Below, in pieces: positions 1 to 6,009 of a stretch of DNA of 9,296 nt (positions are counted from its first letter, which is position 1; the number at the start of each line of letters is the position of its first letter). The stretch is taken from positions 1 through 9,296 of the forward strand of contig JAODNQ010000246.1 in the NCBI GenBank assembly GCA_025464695.1, written 5' to 3'. Under the pieces are notes generated by a model. The model did not search any database, was not told the DNA's origin, and saw nothing but the letters and a program-made list of their open reading frames with translations. The position numbers and the translations under genes are program-made. This DNA is from Frankiales bacterium. GTDB lineage: Bacteria > Actinomycetota > Actinomycetes > Mycobacteriales > SCTD01.

Positions 1-318
1 GGCCTGCGCGGCCTGCTCGGCCCGCCGGGCGGAGGCGGCCGCCGTCGCCGACCGGGCGCGCGCGCCGTCGAGCTCACCGCGGGCACGGGCGGCGTCGGCC
101 TCGGCGAGCGGGAGCTCGGCGGCGACCTCGGCCAGCGCCTGGGCCGCGGCCCGGACCTGGGCCGTCGAGCTCTCCAGCGCGGCGGCGGCGTCGCCCACCC
201 GGGCCCGTGCCTGCGCGGGGGTCTCCTGCGCCGTCGCGGGGCGCTGCGTCGTCGCGGCGAGACCCGGCAGGGCGAGCGCCAGGAGGCACGCGACGGCGGC
301 GTTGCGGCGGACGCGCAC
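1..318 (-). CDS. Secreted coiled-coil protein, probable FtsEX-controlled peptidoglycan hydrolase or activator (N-terminal part)
   Basis: Only the first 106 codons are in the window; the C-terminal part lies beyond the left edge. The GTG at 316-318 is preceded by a good ribosome site (AGAGAGG, about 6 bases away). The start VRVRRNAAVACLLALALPG is a classical signal peptide: a basic n-region, a Leu/Ala-rich core, then AATTQRPATAQ as a probable cleavage region around residues 22-31. Residues 40-106 are rich in Ala, Glu, Arg and Gln with a heptad-like pattern, so they should form a long coiled coil. Proteins of this build next to ftsX usually carry a C-terminal M23 (EnvC-like) or NlpC/P60 (RipC-like) domain and are activated through the extracellular loop of FtsX. 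That end domain is not visible, so the enzyme class is inferred from architecture and position. The gene lies 54 bases after ftsX on the same strand and is probably cotranscribed with it. Confidence 0.75.
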   Translation of the reverse strand, partial: MRVRRNAAVACLLALALPGLAATTQRPATAQETPAQARARVGDAAAALESSTAQVRAAAQALAEVAAELPLAEADAARARGELDGARARSATAAASARRAEQAAQA

Positions 319-341
319 GGCGGACCTCTCTGGAGCAGGGA

Positions 342-367
342 CGGGACGCCGAAGATCGCACGTCCCG
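342..367 (-). other. Weak hairpin between ftsX and the coiled-coil gene
   Basis: A 7-bp perfect inverted repeat (CGGGACG at 342-348, CGTCCCG at 361-367) with a 12-base loop sits between the ftsX stop and the ribosome site of the next gene. There is no T-tract, so it is more likely a partial attenuator, an mRNA-stability element or chance than a full terminator. Confidence 0.25.
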
Positions 368-372
368 ACCGC

Positions 373-1281
373 TCAGACCCGCAGGTGCCGCCGGAGTGTC
401 ACGAAGCTGGACAGGCCGCACAGCAGCACGCCGGCCAGCAGCAGGAGCGGCGCCTGCCGCACCACGACGTCCCAGCCGATGAACGTCGTGAACGGGAAGT
501 TCGGACGCAGCACGCGGTCGACGAGCACGGCCTTGACCGTGGCGACCATCCCGACCGCGATCCCCGCCCCCAGCAGCCCGGCCAGGGCGCCCTCGAGCAG
601 GAACGGCAGCTGGATGTAGAGGTTGCTGGCGCCGACCAGCCGCATGATCCCGGTCTCCCTGCGCCGGCTGAACGCCGCGACCCGGATGGTGTTGCTGATC
701 AGGACGGCGGCGGCGAGCAGCTGCACGACGGCGACGGCGATGGCGGCCCGCTGGAACCCGTTGAGCACGGAGAAGAACTTCTCCAGCTGCTTCTTCTGGT
801 CCTGCACCTCCTCCACCCCGGGCCGGCCGCGGAGCGCGCTCGCGACCACCTCGAACTGCGTCGGGTCCTTGAGCTTCACCCGGAACGACTCCGGCAGGAC
901 GTCCGCCGTCACGTTCGCCACGAGGTCGGGAGAGTCCTTGAACGTCTCCTTGAAGCGGGTGTAGGCCTGCTCCTTCGACTCGTAGAACACCCGCTGCACC
1001 TGCGGCAGCGCCTCGAGCTCGGTGAGGAGCTGGGTGCGCTCGGCCTCCGCCGGCGCTCCCCCGGCGCAGCTGGGTGCCTGGCTCTCGTCGCCGCAGAGGA
1101 AGACCGACACCTCGACGCGGTCGTACCAGTAGCCCTTGCTGACGTCGACCTGCGAGCGGATCAGCAGACCGGCGCCGAACAGCGCCAGGCTGATCGCCAC
1201 CGTGACGATGACCGCGAAGGTCATGGTCAGGTTCCGGCGCAGGCCGATGCCGATCTCGGACAGGACGAACTGGGCGCGCAC
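373..1281 (-). CDS. ftsX: Cell division protein FtsX (membrane subunit of FtsEX)
   Basis: The 302-residue protein has the full FtsX layout and usual length. A short cytoplasmic start (LRRNLTM) leads to transmembrane helix 1 (about 21-42). An extracellular domain follows (about 45-175), then three further helices (about 178-200, 224-247, 275-296). The conserved cytoplasmic segment RRRETGIMRLVGAS (207-220), where FtsE contacts this family, is present. The extracellular loop has the two-lobed pattern of the actinobacterial type, with ESKEQAYTRFKE around 101-112, and Cys63 and Cys72 could form a disulfide. FtsX relays ATP-driven movement of FtsE across the membrane to switch on peptidoglycan hydrolases at the septum. 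The start is GTG and the ribosome site is weak. The gene begins 40 bases after ftsE and is probably translated from the ftsE mRNA. Confidence 0.96.
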   Translation of the reverse strand: MRAQFVLSEIGIGLRRNLTMTFAVIVTVAISLALFGAGLLIRSQVDVSKGYWYDRVEVSVFLCGDESQAPSCAGGAPAEAERTQLLTELEALPQVQRVFYESKEQAYTRFKETFKDSPDLVANVTADVLPESFRVKLKDPTQFEVVASALRGRPGVEEVQDQKKQLEKFFSVLNGFQRAAIAVAVVQLLAAAVLISNTIRVAAFSRRRETGIMRLVGASNLYIQLPFLLEGALAGLLGAGIAVGMVATVKAVLVDRVLRPNFPFTTFIGWDVVVRQAPLLLLAGVLLCGLSSFVTLRRHLRV

Positions 1282-1321
1282 GACTACTCGTCTCGGGAGG
1301 GGGCGGGACCGGCTGGAGCGT

Positions 1322-2011
1322 TCACGCGCCGTAGCCGTAGACGCCGCGCGTCTGGTCGCGGACGACCTTGCCGTGCGACAGCTCCACGACCCGGCGGCGC
1401 ATCGAGTCGACGATGGCGGAGTCGTGGGTGGCCATGACGACGGTGGTGCCGGTGCGGTTGATGCGGTCGAGCAGCTTCATGATCCCGACGCTGGTGCCGG
1501 GGTCGAGGTTCCCGGTGGGCTCGTCGGCCAGCAGGATCATCGGCCGGTTCACGAAGGCCCGGGCGACGGCGACCCGCTGCTGCTCGCCGCCGGACAGCTC
1601 GTCGGGCATGCGGCCGCCCTTGCCCTCGAGCCCGACCAGCTCGAGCACCTCCGGGACGACCCGCTGCACCACGCTCTTCGGCTTGCCGATGACCTGCAGG
1701 GCGAAGGCGACGTTCTCGTGCACGTTCTTGTTGGGCAGCAGCCGGAAGTCCTGGAACACGCAGCCGATCGAGCGGCGCAGCGCCGGCACCTTCCAGGAGC
1801 TCAGCCGCGACAGGTCCTTGCCGGCGACGTGGACGGTGCCCGCCGTCGGCGCCTCCTCCTTGAGCAGCAGCCGCAGGAACGTGCTCTTGCCGGAGCCGCT
1901 GCTGCCGACGAGGAAGACGAACTCGCCCCGGTCGATGTCGACGTCGACGTCGTCGAGGGCCGGACGCCCGGTCGACGGGTAGGTCTTGCTGACGTGCTCG
2001 AGGCGGATCAC
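1322..2011 (-). CDS. ftsE: Cell division ATP-binding protein FtsE
   Basis: The GTG start at 2009-2011 was chosen because GGAGGAGG lies 7 bases upstream and the protein then begins [12 protein letters not shown], as FtsE does. The open frame continues further upstream, but without family sequence. The product is 229 residues, the normal FtsE length. All ABC ATPase motifs are visible: Walker [10 protein letters not shown] (36-44), Q-loop Gln87 in VFQDFRLL, signature LSGGEQQR (139-146), Walker B ILLADEP (159-165), D-loop GNLD (167-170) and switch His196 in MATHD. FtsE sits on the cytoplasmic face bound to FtsX and hydrolyses ATP to control septal wall hydrolases; it is not known to move a substrate. 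It is the first gene of the ftsE-ftsX-hydrolase unit, with a possible -10 element at 2040-2045. Confidence 0.97.
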   Translation of the reverse strand: MIRLEHVSKTYPSTGRPALDDVDVDIDRGEFVFLVGSSGSGKSTFLRLLLKEEAPTAGTVHVAGKDLSRLSSWKVPALRRSIGCVFQDFRLLPNKNVHENVAFALQVIGKPKSVVQRVVPEVLELVGLEGKGGRMPDELSGGEQQRVAVARAFVNRPMILLADEPTGNLDPGTSVGIMKLLDRINRTGTTVVMATHDSAIVDSMRRRVVELSHGKVVRDQTRGVYGYGA

Positions 2012-2039
2012 GCCCGTGCCTCCTCCGGCTAGTGGGTCG

Positions 2040-2045
2040 ATCGTA
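2040..2045 (-). promoter_or_regulatory. Candidate -10 element (TACGAT) for ftsE
   Basis: Read on the minus strand, TACGAT matches the TANNNT pattern of actinobacterial housekeeping promoters. It would start transcription near 2033, giving a leader of about 22 bases that contains the strong ribosome site. No convincing -35 hexamer is present, so this is a tentative call. The 2012-2167 region is the divergent spacer between ftsE and the small plus-strand gene, the natural place for both promoters. Confidence 0.3.
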
Positions 2046-2167
2046 GGTCGGGCAGAGGGTGCGGAGCGGGACGTCGTCGGAACACCCGGGGTGCGTCGGA
2101 CGCTGTACTGGGCGAAGGACACGGCGGACGGCAGGCGTGGGACGCCCGCCCGGGAGAGGATGGGCGC

Positions 2168-2341
2168 ATGAGCGAGGACCTGCTGTGCGCCGCGTGCGGC
2201 GGGCGTGTCGCCGAGGCCCGCTGCGCCACGTGCCGGGCGTCGCGGCAGTGGCTGCGCGAGCAGCGCCCGGCCCTCCCCGCCGTCCCGCTGCTGCTGGCGG
2301 CGCTCGTCCTGCTGCTGCTCGTGCTCGCCCTGTCCCAGTAG
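2168..2341 (+). CDS. 57-residue protein with two CxxC pairs and one transmembrane helix
   Basis: The ATG at 2168-2170 is preceded by GGGAGAGGA with 7 bases spacing, a strong ribosome site, and the frame ends at TAG 2339-2341. The N-terminal half has Cys7-A-A-Cys10 and Cys19-A-T-Cys22, a spacing typical of a small zinc ribbon. It is followed by a charged linker with Trp28 (QWLREQRP). Residues 36-55 are an almost pure Leu/Val/Ala stretch, one membrane helix ending two residues before the stop. The expected topology is a cytoplasmic metal-binding head on a C-terminal membrane tail. It is the only plus-strand gene, divergent from ftsE by 156 bases and convergent with prfB by 31 bases. I do not recognise a named family and assign no function. 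Its codons are as GC-rich as its neighbours, with no sign of transfer. Confidence 0.82.
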   Translation: MSEDLLCAACGGRVAEARCATCRASRQWLREQRPALPAVPLLLAALVLLLLVLALSQ

Positions 2342-2372
2342 TCGCGGGGGGCTGGCCCAGCAGGCCCGAGGG

Positions 2373-3494
2373 CTACGCGCCCTCGGCCTCGGCGTCGCGC
2401 GTGCGGCGCCAGCGGATCGTCGCCTCGACGAACTCGTCGATCTCGCCGTCGAGCACGGACGCGGTGTTGCCGGTCTCCGTGCCGGTGCGCAGGTCCTTCA
2501 CCATCTGGTACGGGTGCAGGACGTAGTTGCGGATCTGCGAGCCGAACGCGACGTCGGCCTTCGCCCCGCGGATGGCGTCCATGGTCGCCAGCTCCTCCTC
2601 GCGCTTGCGCTCGAGCAGCTTCGTCGCCAGCACGACCATGGCCGCGGCCCGGTTCTGGATCTGCGACCGCTCGTTCTGGCAGCTGACGACGATGCCGCTG
2701 GGCAGGTGCGTGATCCGGACCGCGGAGTCGGTCGTGTTGACGCCCTGACCACCCGGACCGCTGGAGCGGAAGACGTCGACGCGGATCTCCTTCTCGTCGA
2801 CCTCCACCGCGTCGGCGGTGTCCACGACCGGCGTCACGTCGATCATCGCGAACGACGTCTGACGGCGCGCCTGGTTGTCGAACGGGCTGATCCGCACCAG
2901 CCGGTGGACGCCGTGCTCGCCCGCCAGCGTCCCGTAGGCGTACGGGACCTTGACCTGGAAGACGACGCTCTTGACGCCGGCCTCCTCGGCCTCCTGCCAC
3001 TCGTGGACGTCGAGGGGGTACCCGTGGCGCTCGGCCCACCGGTAGTACATGCGCCAGAGCATCAGCGCCCAGTCCTGGCTGTCCACGCCGCCGGCGCCGG
3101 GGGTGATCTGGACGAGGGCCTCGCGCTCGTCGTACTCGCCCGACAGCAGGGTGCGGACCTCGAAGGAGCCGATCTCCTTGCGCAGGGCCGCGAGGTCGGC
3201 CTCGGCCTCGGCGGCGGTGCCCTCGTCGGCCTCCTCGGCCGCCATCTCGAACAGCGTCCCGATGTCCTCGAGCCGGCCGCGGTACGTCGAGAGCCGCTCG
3301 AGGTCGGACTGGATCACCGACATGCGGCCGGTGATCTTCTGGGCCTTCTCCTGGTCGTCCCAGAGCCCGGGGATGCCGGCCTGCTCCTCGAGGTCGCGCA
3401 GCTCGGTGCGCAGCGCGTCGACGTCGAGCACCTTCTCGATGCTGGTCAGCGTGGCGTCGAGGGCCTTGAGGTCGTCGGAGCGGTCGGCGGGCAC
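2373..3494 (-). CDS. prfB: Peptide chain release factor 2 (RF2)
   Basis: RF2 recognises UGA and UAA stop codons on the ribosome and triggers release of the finished protein. The 373-residue product contains the N-terminal helical domain (about 5-110, beginning [17 protein letters not shown]), the stop-codon recognition tripeptide Ser-Pro-Phe (203-205, in RISPFDNQ) that defines RF2, and the catalytic GGQ loop (248-250, in [10 protein letters not shown]). The reading frame is continuous: the autoregulatory +1 frameshift site near codon 26 in E. coli is absent. I chose the GTG at 3492-3494 because it gives the usual length and N-terminus. No ribosome site precedes it, and a TAGCCT element 8 bases upstream suggests a leaderless transcript. 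The gene starts 41 bases after the last tad gene on the same strand, so some read-through is also possible. Confidence 0.96.
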   Translation of the reverse strand: MPADRSDDLKALDATLTSIEKVLDVDALRTELRDLEEQAGIPGLWDDQEKAQKITGRMSVIQSDLERLSTYRGRLEDIGTLFEMAAEEADEGTAAEAEADLAALRKEIGSFEVRTLLSGEYDEREALVQITPGAGGVDSQDWALMLWRMYYRWAERHGYPLDVHEWQEAEEAGVKSVVFQVKVPYAYGTLAGEHGVHRLVRISPFDNQARRQTSFAMIDVTPVVDTADAVEVDEKEIRVDVFRSSGPGGQGVNTTDSAVRITHLPSGIVVSCQNERSQIQNRAAAMVVLATKLLERKREEELATMDAIRGAKADVAFGSQIRNYVLHPYQMVKDLRTGTETGNTASVLDGEIDEFVEATIRWRRTRDAEAEGA

Positions 3495-3502
3495 GAGAGG
3501 CG

Positions 3503-3508
3503 AGGCTA
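3503..3508 (-). promoter_or_regulatory. Candidate -10 element for a leaderless prfB transcript
   Basis: On the minus strand TAGCCT fits TANNNT and ends 8 bases before the prfB GTG, so transcription would begin at or within a base or two of the start codon. Leaderless mRNAs of this kind are common in actinobacteria, and no Shine-Dalgarno sequence is present here. There is no clear -35 hexamer. A small dyad, GAGCA-GTGC-TGCTC at 3524-3537, lies where a -35 region would be and overlaps the stop of the preceding gene; its role is unknown. Confidence 0.35.
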
Positions 3509-3535
3509 CCGGCGCCGGGTCAGGAGCAGTGCTGC

Positions 3536-3976
3536 TCAGCCCGCCACGGGCGAGGTGGCACGAGCGACGCTCCGGACGGTCACCGTCTGTCCCCCGGTGA
3601 AGCGGCCGAACGGCAGCGACACCGCCCGGGAGCCCTCCACCACCACCGTGAGCCGGGTGGCGTCGAGCCGGCCGACGAGCCGGGTCGGTGACTTGAGGTC
3701 GGCGGCGTACTCGGCCACCACCCGCCGCACCTGGCCCTCGTCGAGCGGGACCTTGCGGCCCAGCCCCTGGGTGTAGAACACGGAGTCGTTCAGCTCCTGC
3801 GACGCCGCCAGCGCGGCACCGTCGGCCGCGGCGGCCACCGCGCGCTGGTTCAGCAGCACCACGCTGACGTCGGCGACCACGACCACGAGCCCGAGCAGCA
3901 CGACGGCGAAACCGAGGATCAGCAGCATCACCGACCCGTCGTCGCCCGCCGGCCGACGTCGCAGTGCCGCGCTCAC
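3536..3976 (-). CDS. TadG/TadE-like Flp pilus assembly protein
   Basis: The GTG at 3974-3976 overlaps the stop of the preceding TadE gene as GTGA. The product is 146 residues. After a short basic N-terminus comes the [12 protein letters not shown] motif (12-23) and a membrane helix (about 17-38). Next is [20 protein letters not shown] (43-62), the segment typical of the putative Flp pilus-assembly TadE/G-like family. The rest (about 63-146) is a short extracellular beta-rich domain ([28 protein letters not shown]). It is much shorter than Gram-negative TadG and lacks a von Willebrand domain, as is usual for the actinobacterial 'helicase/secretion neighbourhood' type. Its probable role is as a membrane-anchored pseudopilin or accessory of the Tad pilus. 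It is the last tad gene, with prfB 41 bases further on. TadG-like is a family call, not an assignment of exact role. Confidence 0.85.
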   Translation of the reverse strand: MSAALRRRPAGDDGSVMLLILGFAVVLLGLVVVVADVSVVLLNQRAVAAAADGAALAASQELNDSVFYTQGLGRKVPLDEGQVRRVVAEYAADLKSPTRLVGRLDATRLTVVVEGSRAVSLPFGRFTGGQTVTVRSVARATSPVAG

Positions 3977-4401
3977 GGGGCGAACCGGTCCCGGACGGCG
4001 ACGAAGCTCGCGCTGACCCAGAACCCCCCGCGGTCGGCCGGCAGCACGGCGCCGAACCCACGCAGCTTGACGAAGCCCCGCACCTGGACGGTGTCGCGGC
4101 CCCCCTTGGGCGGGCAGCGTAGGGGCACCGAGACGTCGCTGACCCCCACGCCCTGGTCCTTGAGCGCCAGGTCCGCCGCCCGCTCGGCCAACCCCCGGTC
4201 GCAGCCCGACGCGATCCACGCCCGCCCTGCCTGCCGGGCGGCCTCCGTGACGCCGAAGGACGTCCGCTGGGTGTCGAACACGCCGATCATGAGGTAGACG
4301 AGCGGCATCATCAGCACGACGGACAGGATCACGAACTCGACCATCGCGTTGCCGGCGTCACCCTCCCCCCGGGCCTGCAGACGCCGGCGCAGGAGCGTCA
4401 C
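3973..4401 (-). CDS. tadE: TadE-like pseudopilin (second copy)
   Basis: The 142-residue protein starts at a GTG overlapping the previous stop as GTGA (4398-4401) and ends in another GTGA overlap. The basic N-terminus is followed by the TadE signature [19 protein letters not shown] (14-32). Gly17 and Glu22 match the glycine and +5 glutamate of prepilin-peptidase substrates, and the hydrophobic helix spans about 21-42. Downstream, [17 protein letters not shown] (49-65) is the typical amphipathic continuation, followed by a small beta domain. Cys67 and Cys96, both outside the membrane, may form a disulfide. TadE proteins are minor pseudopilins needed for pilus assembly. This is one of two TadE-type genes side by side. 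They share only the N-terminal motif, so recent duplication is unlikely. Confidence 0.9.
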   Translation of the reverse strand: MTLLRRRLQARGEGDAGNAMVEFVILSVVLMMPLVYLMIGVFDTQRTSFGVTEAARQAGRAWIASGCDRGLAERAADLALKDQGVGVSDVSVPLRCPPKGGRDTVQVRGFVKLRGFGAVLPADRGGFWVSASFVAVRDRFAP

Positions 4402-4790
4402 CGGCCCTCCTCGTACGCGTGGCCGCGGACCGTGATGCGGATCGGGCTGGGGACGAAGGCGAGCGGCAGCGGGGCCCTGATCTCCACCTCGACGATCCCG
4501 CCCGTCTCCGTCGCGTTCACCGTCGAGCGTGCCGCCAGCGCGGGCGTGAAGGCGGTCTCGATGCCGTCGAGCACGCGCGCGCGCACGAGCGCCTCGCTCG
4601 AGACGTCGGCGTTGGCGGCGTACCGGGCCCCTTCGGCGGCCACGGACACGAGGACGTTCCGGGTGTGCAGCGCGAGACCCGCCTGGAAGACGACGACGAA
4701 CAGGGCGAGCACCAGCGCCGAGACCATGACGAACTCGGCGACCGCCGAGCCCTCGTCCCTGCGGCGCGCGCTGCCGGCCCTGCGGCTCAC
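4398..4790 (-). CDS. tadE: TadE-like pseudopilin (first copy)
   Basis: The start is a GTG at 4788-4790 that overlaps the stop of the pilin-like gene as GTGA; a longer upstream frame lacks family sequence. The 130-residue product has a basic leader (VSRRAGSARRRDEG), then GSAVAEFVMVSALVLALFVV (14-33). Here Gly14 and Glu19 fit the prepilin cleavage pattern (Gly before, Glu at +5), and the membrane helix runs about 17-41. LHTRNVLVSVAAEGARYAANA (41-61) is the conserved post-helix segment of TadE. A short C-terminal beta domain (about 88-126) follows. No cysteines are present, unlike the second copy. It should be a minor pilin or pseudopilin inserted by the TadA/TadB/TadC machine. Confidence 0.9.
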   Translation of the reverse strand: MSRRAGSARRRDEGSAVAEFVMVSALVLALFVVVFQAGLALHTRNVLVSVAAEGARYAANADVSSEALVRARVLDGIETAFTPALAARSTVNATETGGIVEVEIRAPLPLAFVPSPIRITVRGHAYEEGR

Positions 4791-4987
4791 GTCGGGGTCT
4801 TGGCCTTGGTGATCGCGTCGTTGAACAGGTTCTTGAGGGCGTCGTCGGCGACGCCCCAGATCAGGCTGACGATCGCCGCGGTCATGAGCGTGATCATGAC
4901 CCATCCGGGGACGTCACCGCGCTCGGCGTCGGGGCCGTGCACGCGGTTCTGCGTGCGGACGGCGAGGCGGAGCAGGGACTCGGACAC
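4787..4987 (-). CDS. 66-residue single-helix protein, candidate Flp-type major pilin
   Basis: The GTG at 4985-4987 follows GGAGGA closely (4-5 bases from the GGAGG core); a TTG nine codons upstream is less likely. The protein has a polar, basic N-terminus (1-23, with RTQNRVHGPDAERG), a hydrophobic helix (about 28-47, WVMITLMTAAIVSLIWGVAD) and a short tail ending KAKTPT. Size, single helix and place between tadC and tadE are those of Flp pilins. The junction ERG-DVPGWVM resembles a prepilin site with Gly24 before the helix, but the +5 residue is Trp rather than the usual Glu. Cleavage by a standard prepilin peptidase is therefore not assured. The 83-bp gap in front of it is the largest in the operon and could allow separate, higher expression, as expected for a major pilin. 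The pilin function is inferred. Confidence 0.75.
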   Translation of the reverse strand: MSESLLRLAVRTQNRVHGPDAERGDVPGWVMITLMTAAIVSLIWGVADDALKNLFNDAITKAKTPT

Positions 4988-5008
4988 AGGTCCTCCAGGT
5001 CGGCGGGT

Positions 5009-5022
5009 GCCCAAGTATGGGC
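5009..5022. repeat. Short inverted repeat in the tadC-pilin gap
   Basis: GCCCA (5009-5013), a 4-base centre AGTA and TGGGC (5018-5022) form a perfect 5-bp dyad 21 bases before the pilin-like start. On the minus strand it includes CATACT, a partial match to a -10 box. It could be an operator, a small RNA hairpin affecting processing or stability, or part of a promoter. The rest of the 4988-5070 gap shows no strong signal. Confidence 0.3.
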
Positions 5023-5070
5023 TACTCGGGGGCGGTCTGCGGCGCTGTCCACAGGGTGACGTGCGCGCTC

Positions 5071-6009
5071 CTACCCCGTGACGAGCTGCAGCTGCTGCGC
5101 ACCGGGGAACAGGGCGAACAGGATGGTGATGGGCAGGACGAAGAAGACGACGGGCGCCATCATGCCGATCTCCTTGCGGCCCGCGGCCTCCAGCAGCTGC
5201 CGCTTGCCGGCCTCGCGGACGTCGACGGCCTGCGCGCGCAGCACGTCGGCGAGTGGGGTTCCGCGCTCCACCGCGATCGACACACCGTCCACGAAGCGCG
5301 CGAGCGGCGCCAGGCTGGTCCGCCGGGCGACGCTCTCGAGGGCCTGGACCAGGGTGGCCCCGGCGCGGGCCTCGCCGAGAGCGCGCCCGAGCTCCTTGCT
5401 CAGCTCGCCGACCGAGATGCGGTGGACCCGCTCGAGCGCGCCCACCGGTCCCTCCCCCGCGCTGACGGCGAGGGCCAGCAGCTCGGCGACCGTCGGGAAC
5501 TCCTCGAGCATCCGCTCCTCGCGGCGGGTCACCTGCTTGCTGAGGTAGCGGTCACGGCCGAGGACCCCGCCGACCGTGAGCAGCACGCCGAGGCCGAGCA
5601 GCCCGACGGGGCTGATGGCGCCCCCGCCCAGCACGGAGAAGACGGTCACCGCGAAGGCGGCGGCGAGGCCCAGCGCGCCCCACACGACCTGCTCCGCCCG
5701 GAACTGCTCCACCGTGGTGCCGTCGCCGAGGGCGTCCAGCCGGCGACGGACGCTGCTCACCCCGCCGACGGTGCGCTCGACGAAGCCGGCGAGGTCGCCG
5801 AGGACCGGCGCGAGGATCCGCTCCATGGTCGGGAAGGGCGTGAGCGTCTGGCGCTGCGCCAGGAGCCGGCTCTGCCGGGGCGTGTCGCGCAGGTAGGGCG
5901 CGAGGCGGTCGTCCAGCGAGGGACGGCGGGCCGCCGGGGTGCCGAGCGCCGCGAGGCAGAGACCGCCGCCGGCGAGCAGCCCGAGCCCGATCCCGGTCGC
6001 GGCGCTCAC
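5071..6009 (-). CDS. tadC: TadC-like type II secretion F-domain membrane protein
   Basis: The start is a GTG at 6007-6009, overlapping the tadB stop as GTGA; the product is 312 residues. Helix 1 is at about 5-23, a cytoplasmic stretch runs to about 105, two helices follow (about 107-127 and 132-151), and a last helix lies at about 283-302. The T2SSF domain occupies about 165-300, with EEFPTVAELLALAVSAGEGP (169-188), ALGEARAGATLVQALESVAR (210-229) and the C-terminal RKEIGMMAPVVFFVLPITILF (278-298), all characteristic of TadC. With TadB it forms the inner-membrane platform on which pilins are assembled, driven by TadA. The stop is TAG at 5071-5073, followed by the 83-base gap before the pilin-like gene. 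Confidence 0.92.
   Translation of the reverse strand: MSAATGIGLGLLAGGGLCLAALGTPAARRPSLDDRLAPYLRDTPRQSRLLAQRQTLTPFPTMERILAPVLGDLAGFVERTVGGVSSVRRRLDALGDGTTVEQFRAEQVVWGALGLAAAFAVTVFSVLGGGAISPVGLLGLGVLLTVGGVLGRDRYLSKQVTRREERMLEEFPTVAELLALAVSAGEGPVGALERVHRISVGELSKELGRALGEARAGATLVQALESVARRTSLAPLARFVDGVSIAVERGTPLADVLRAQAVDVREAGKRQLLEAAGRKEIGMMAPVVFFVLPITILFALFPGAQQLQLVTG

Noticed and set aside
385..1437. A 350-codon plus-strand frame opposite ftsX
   Set aside because: It is antisense to a clear FtsX, with repetitive His, Arg, Gln, Asp and Leu content and no family motif.
2012..2122. Longer N-terminal extension of FtsE in the same frame
   Set aside because: The upstream residues show no FtsE similarity, and a strong ribosome site fits the GTG at 2011, giving the normal 229-residue length.
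2342..2372. Possible terminator in the 31-base gap between the convergent small gene and prfB
   Set aside because: Only short GC repeats are present (GCTGG-C-CCAGC at 2351-2361, and a 4-bp GGCC stem); neither gives a stable hairpin with a suitable loop.
2205..3776. A 523-codon open frame on the plus strand opposite prfB
   Set aside because: It covers the highly conserved RF2 gene on the other strand and has the His/Asp/Leu/Arg-rich composition of an antisense shadow.
3495..4061. Longer prfB frame reaching into the TadG-like gene
   Set aside because: The extra residues are the shifted reading of the TadG-like gene; RF2 length and N-terminus match the start at 3494.
5010..5014. Alternative TTG start nine codons upstream for the pilin-like gene
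   Set aside because: The GTG at 4987 has GGAGGA just upstream, while the TTG would place that ribosome site inside the coding region.
5045..5053. CTGTCCACA, one mismatch from an actinobacterial DnaA box; a similar site occurs reversed at 8160-8168
   Set aside because: The boxes are isolated, with no cluster, AT-rich region or dnaA/dnaN neighbours, so chance matches are more likely than an origin or DnaA control.
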